DNA of 6,394 bases from Reyranella sp. (GTDB taxonomy: Bacteria; Pseudomonadota; Alphaproteobacteria; Reyranellales; Reyranellaceae): positions 1-6,394 of the forward strand of contig SCVT01000710.1 of the NCBI GenBank assembly GCA_004296815.1, given 5' to 3'. A program made the translations under genes and the position numbers. Below, piece after piece: positions 5,504 to 6,394 of the stretch. The first letter of the stretch is position 1, and every line of letters starts with the position of its first letter. The notes under the pieces are model-generated. The model worked only from the letters and a program-made list of their open reading frames with translations. It had not been told where the DNA came from and made no database searches.

Positions 5504-6394
5504 TTACCGCCCCACCTGGCGTAAAATTGCTGCGATGGCGTCGGCCCCGCCGGGATTGCCGTAATGCTGCTCGTTGATGAACAGGGTGGGGGTCGACCGC
5601 ACCCCCAGCATCTGGCCGGACTGCACATCGGCCACGACCTTGTCCAAAAGCCGGTCGTTGGTCAGGGCCGCCTCGGCGGCCTGCCTGGACAGCCCCTCGG
5701 GCACCAGCACGGTCAGCAGGTCGGCCGCCGGATCGGCCGCCGTCAGCCACTGGACCTGGGTGCGGAAGAGCGTATCGACGGCGGCGAAAAACTTGTCCTT
5801 GGCCACCGCCTCGGAGAGCAGGCTGGCCCGGGTGGCGACGGCATCGGACGGGAAGTGCCGGTGGATCAGCCGCATCTTGCCGGTGTCGATCCACTCCTTG
5901 CGCAGCACCGGCATGACCGCGGCGTTGAACGTCGCGCAGTAGGGGCAGGTGAACGAGGCGTAGTCGATCAGGATGTTGGGCGCGTCGGGCTTGCCCAGCA
6001 CGTGGTCGTCCGGCAGCGGATCGAGGTACTTGGCGGGCGACTGTGCGCGCAGATCGTCGGCCAGGAACAGCGCCCCCAGCCCCGCGATCAGGACGTTGCG
6101 CCGTCCGGTCGCGATCCGCGCGCCAAGCCTGGCAAGGGCAGCCCGCAGGTCGGGATCCTTCACCGTGGCGGTGCGGCCGGCGATCGCGGTCTCGGTCGCG
6201 GGATCGGGCTTCGGCACCTTGCGGGCGGGCGGCGGGGCGGCGATCGCGCCCTGCACCAGGCGGACGTCGTCGATCATCTTGTGGCCGAAATACGCATTCA
6301 CGCGCTCCACGATCTGGCTGCTCCTGTGCTGGACCTCGAGGGCGGCGGCGCCCGACACGCGCAGCCGAAGCGCCGTGCCGGCGCGGCCGCCGCG
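5504..6394 (-). CDS. DciA (DUF721) C-terminal part fused in frame to DsbA-like thioredoxin domain; 5' end cut by window
   Basis: The frame is open from the window edge to the TAA at 5506-5504 (296 residues visible). Residues 1-50 match the end of DciA/DUF721 proteins: GTALRLRVSGAAALEVQH, then IVERVNAYFG and RLVQG. DciA is the replicative-helicase (DnaB) loader/assistant found in most bacteria lacking DnaC. A Pro/Ala linker and the usual DciA tail KDPDLRAALARLG (79-91) follow. Where a stop would be expected the frame runs on into GRRNVLIAGLGALFLADDLRA (97-117), which looks like a Sec- or Tat-type signal peptide with twin Arg at 98-99. A DsbA-like domain comes next: DDHVLGKPDAPNILIDYAS, active site CPYC (150-153) and cis-proline P269 in RSTPTLFIN. 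It is clearly paralogous to the next gene but lacks its two accessory cysteines. The true start is outside the window. A one-base sequencing error merging two genes, or a separate DsbA start at an internal GTG, remain possible. Domain identities are more certain than the fusion itself. Confidence 0.85.
   Translation of the reverse strand, partial: RGGRAGTALRLRVSGAAALEVQHRSSQIVERVNAYFGHKMIDDVRLVQGAIAAPPPARKVPKPDPATETAIAGRTATVKDPDLRAALARLGARIATGRRNVLIAGLGALFLADDLRAQSPAKYLDPLPDDHVLGKPDAPNILIDYASFTCPYCATFNAAVMPVLRKEWIDTGKMRLIHRHFPSDAVATRASLLSEAVAKDKFFAAVDTLFRTQVQWLTAADPAADLLTVLVPEGLSRQAAEAALTNDRLLDKVVADVQSGQMLGVRSTPTLFINEQHYGNPGGADAIAAILRQVGR
6044..6106 (-). other. Internal signal-peptide-like segment at the DciA/DsbA junction
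   Basis: The encoded segment has a positively charged start with two arginines, a hydrophobic core of about 12 residues (VLIAGLGALFLA, 6059-6094) and a polar end, ADDLRAQS, with a plausible signal-peptidase site after LRA. The short core favours a cleavable signal over a stable membrane anchor. It lies just after the conserved DciA tail, where a stand-alone DsbA gene would be expected to begin, yet no ATG, GTG or TTG in this frame lies between the DciA tail and the hydrophobic core. The nearest in-frame candidate is GTG at 6163-6161, before the KDPDLRAALARLG tail, without a recognisable ribosome-binding site. Confidence 0.6.

Noticed and set aside
5498..5505. AAACGTTT palindrome at the end of the fusion gene as an operator
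   Set aside because: It is only 8 bp, overlaps the stop codon and has no second copy or promoter context; chance is sufficient.
5496..5894. Minus-strand open frame overlapping the CPYC DsbA domain in another phase
   Set aside because: The alternative phase contains the active-site, WIDTGK and STPTLFIN motifs; this one is Arg/Gly/Pro-rich shadow sequence.

Overview
The window looks like a chromosomal piece of a high-GC alphaproteobacterium. All recognisable genes lie on the minus strand and use G/C-ending codons. The Smc hinge is of the type I associate with alphaproteobacteria. The order DciA(DUF721) - DsbA-family - smc, read 5' to 3' on the minus strand, also matches my memory of Rhodospirillales and related groups. 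A Reyranella-like or other Rhodospirillales/Hyphomicrobiales source is a guess, not a demonstrated identification.

In transcription order (right to left): (1) 6394-5504 is a single open frame whose visible N-terminal part is the C-terminal half of a DciA/DUF721 helicase-loader-like protein. It continues without a stop into a signal-peptide-like segment and a DsbA-like thioredoxin domain with a CPYC active site; the 5' end lies outside the window. (2) 5449-4793 is a second DsbA-family protein with a CSHC active site and an N-terminal membrane anchor or signal. (3) 4769-1113 is full-length smc, the chromosome segregation ATPase. (4) 1067-1039 is a strong GC-rich hairpin followed by a T-rich stretch, a likely intrinsic terminator. 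(5) 1003-1 is dapE (succinyl-diaminopimelate desuccinylase), cut off at its 3' end by the window edge.

Genes 1-3 are closely spaced (54 and 23 bp gaps) and plausibly form one operon. It would join replication initiation (DciA), chromosome organisation (Smc) and envelope thiol oxidation (two DsbA-like proteins). dapE belongs to lysine and peptidoglycan-precursor synthesis and is set off by the hairpin. No intergenic stretch exceeds about 110 bases. I see no mobile elements, CRISPR arrays, tRNA/rRNA genes or prophage signs. Most of the window is ordinary core genome. The one unusual point is the in-frame DciA-DsbA fusion, accompanied by a tandem DsbA pair that differs both in its active sites and in an accessory cysteine pair.
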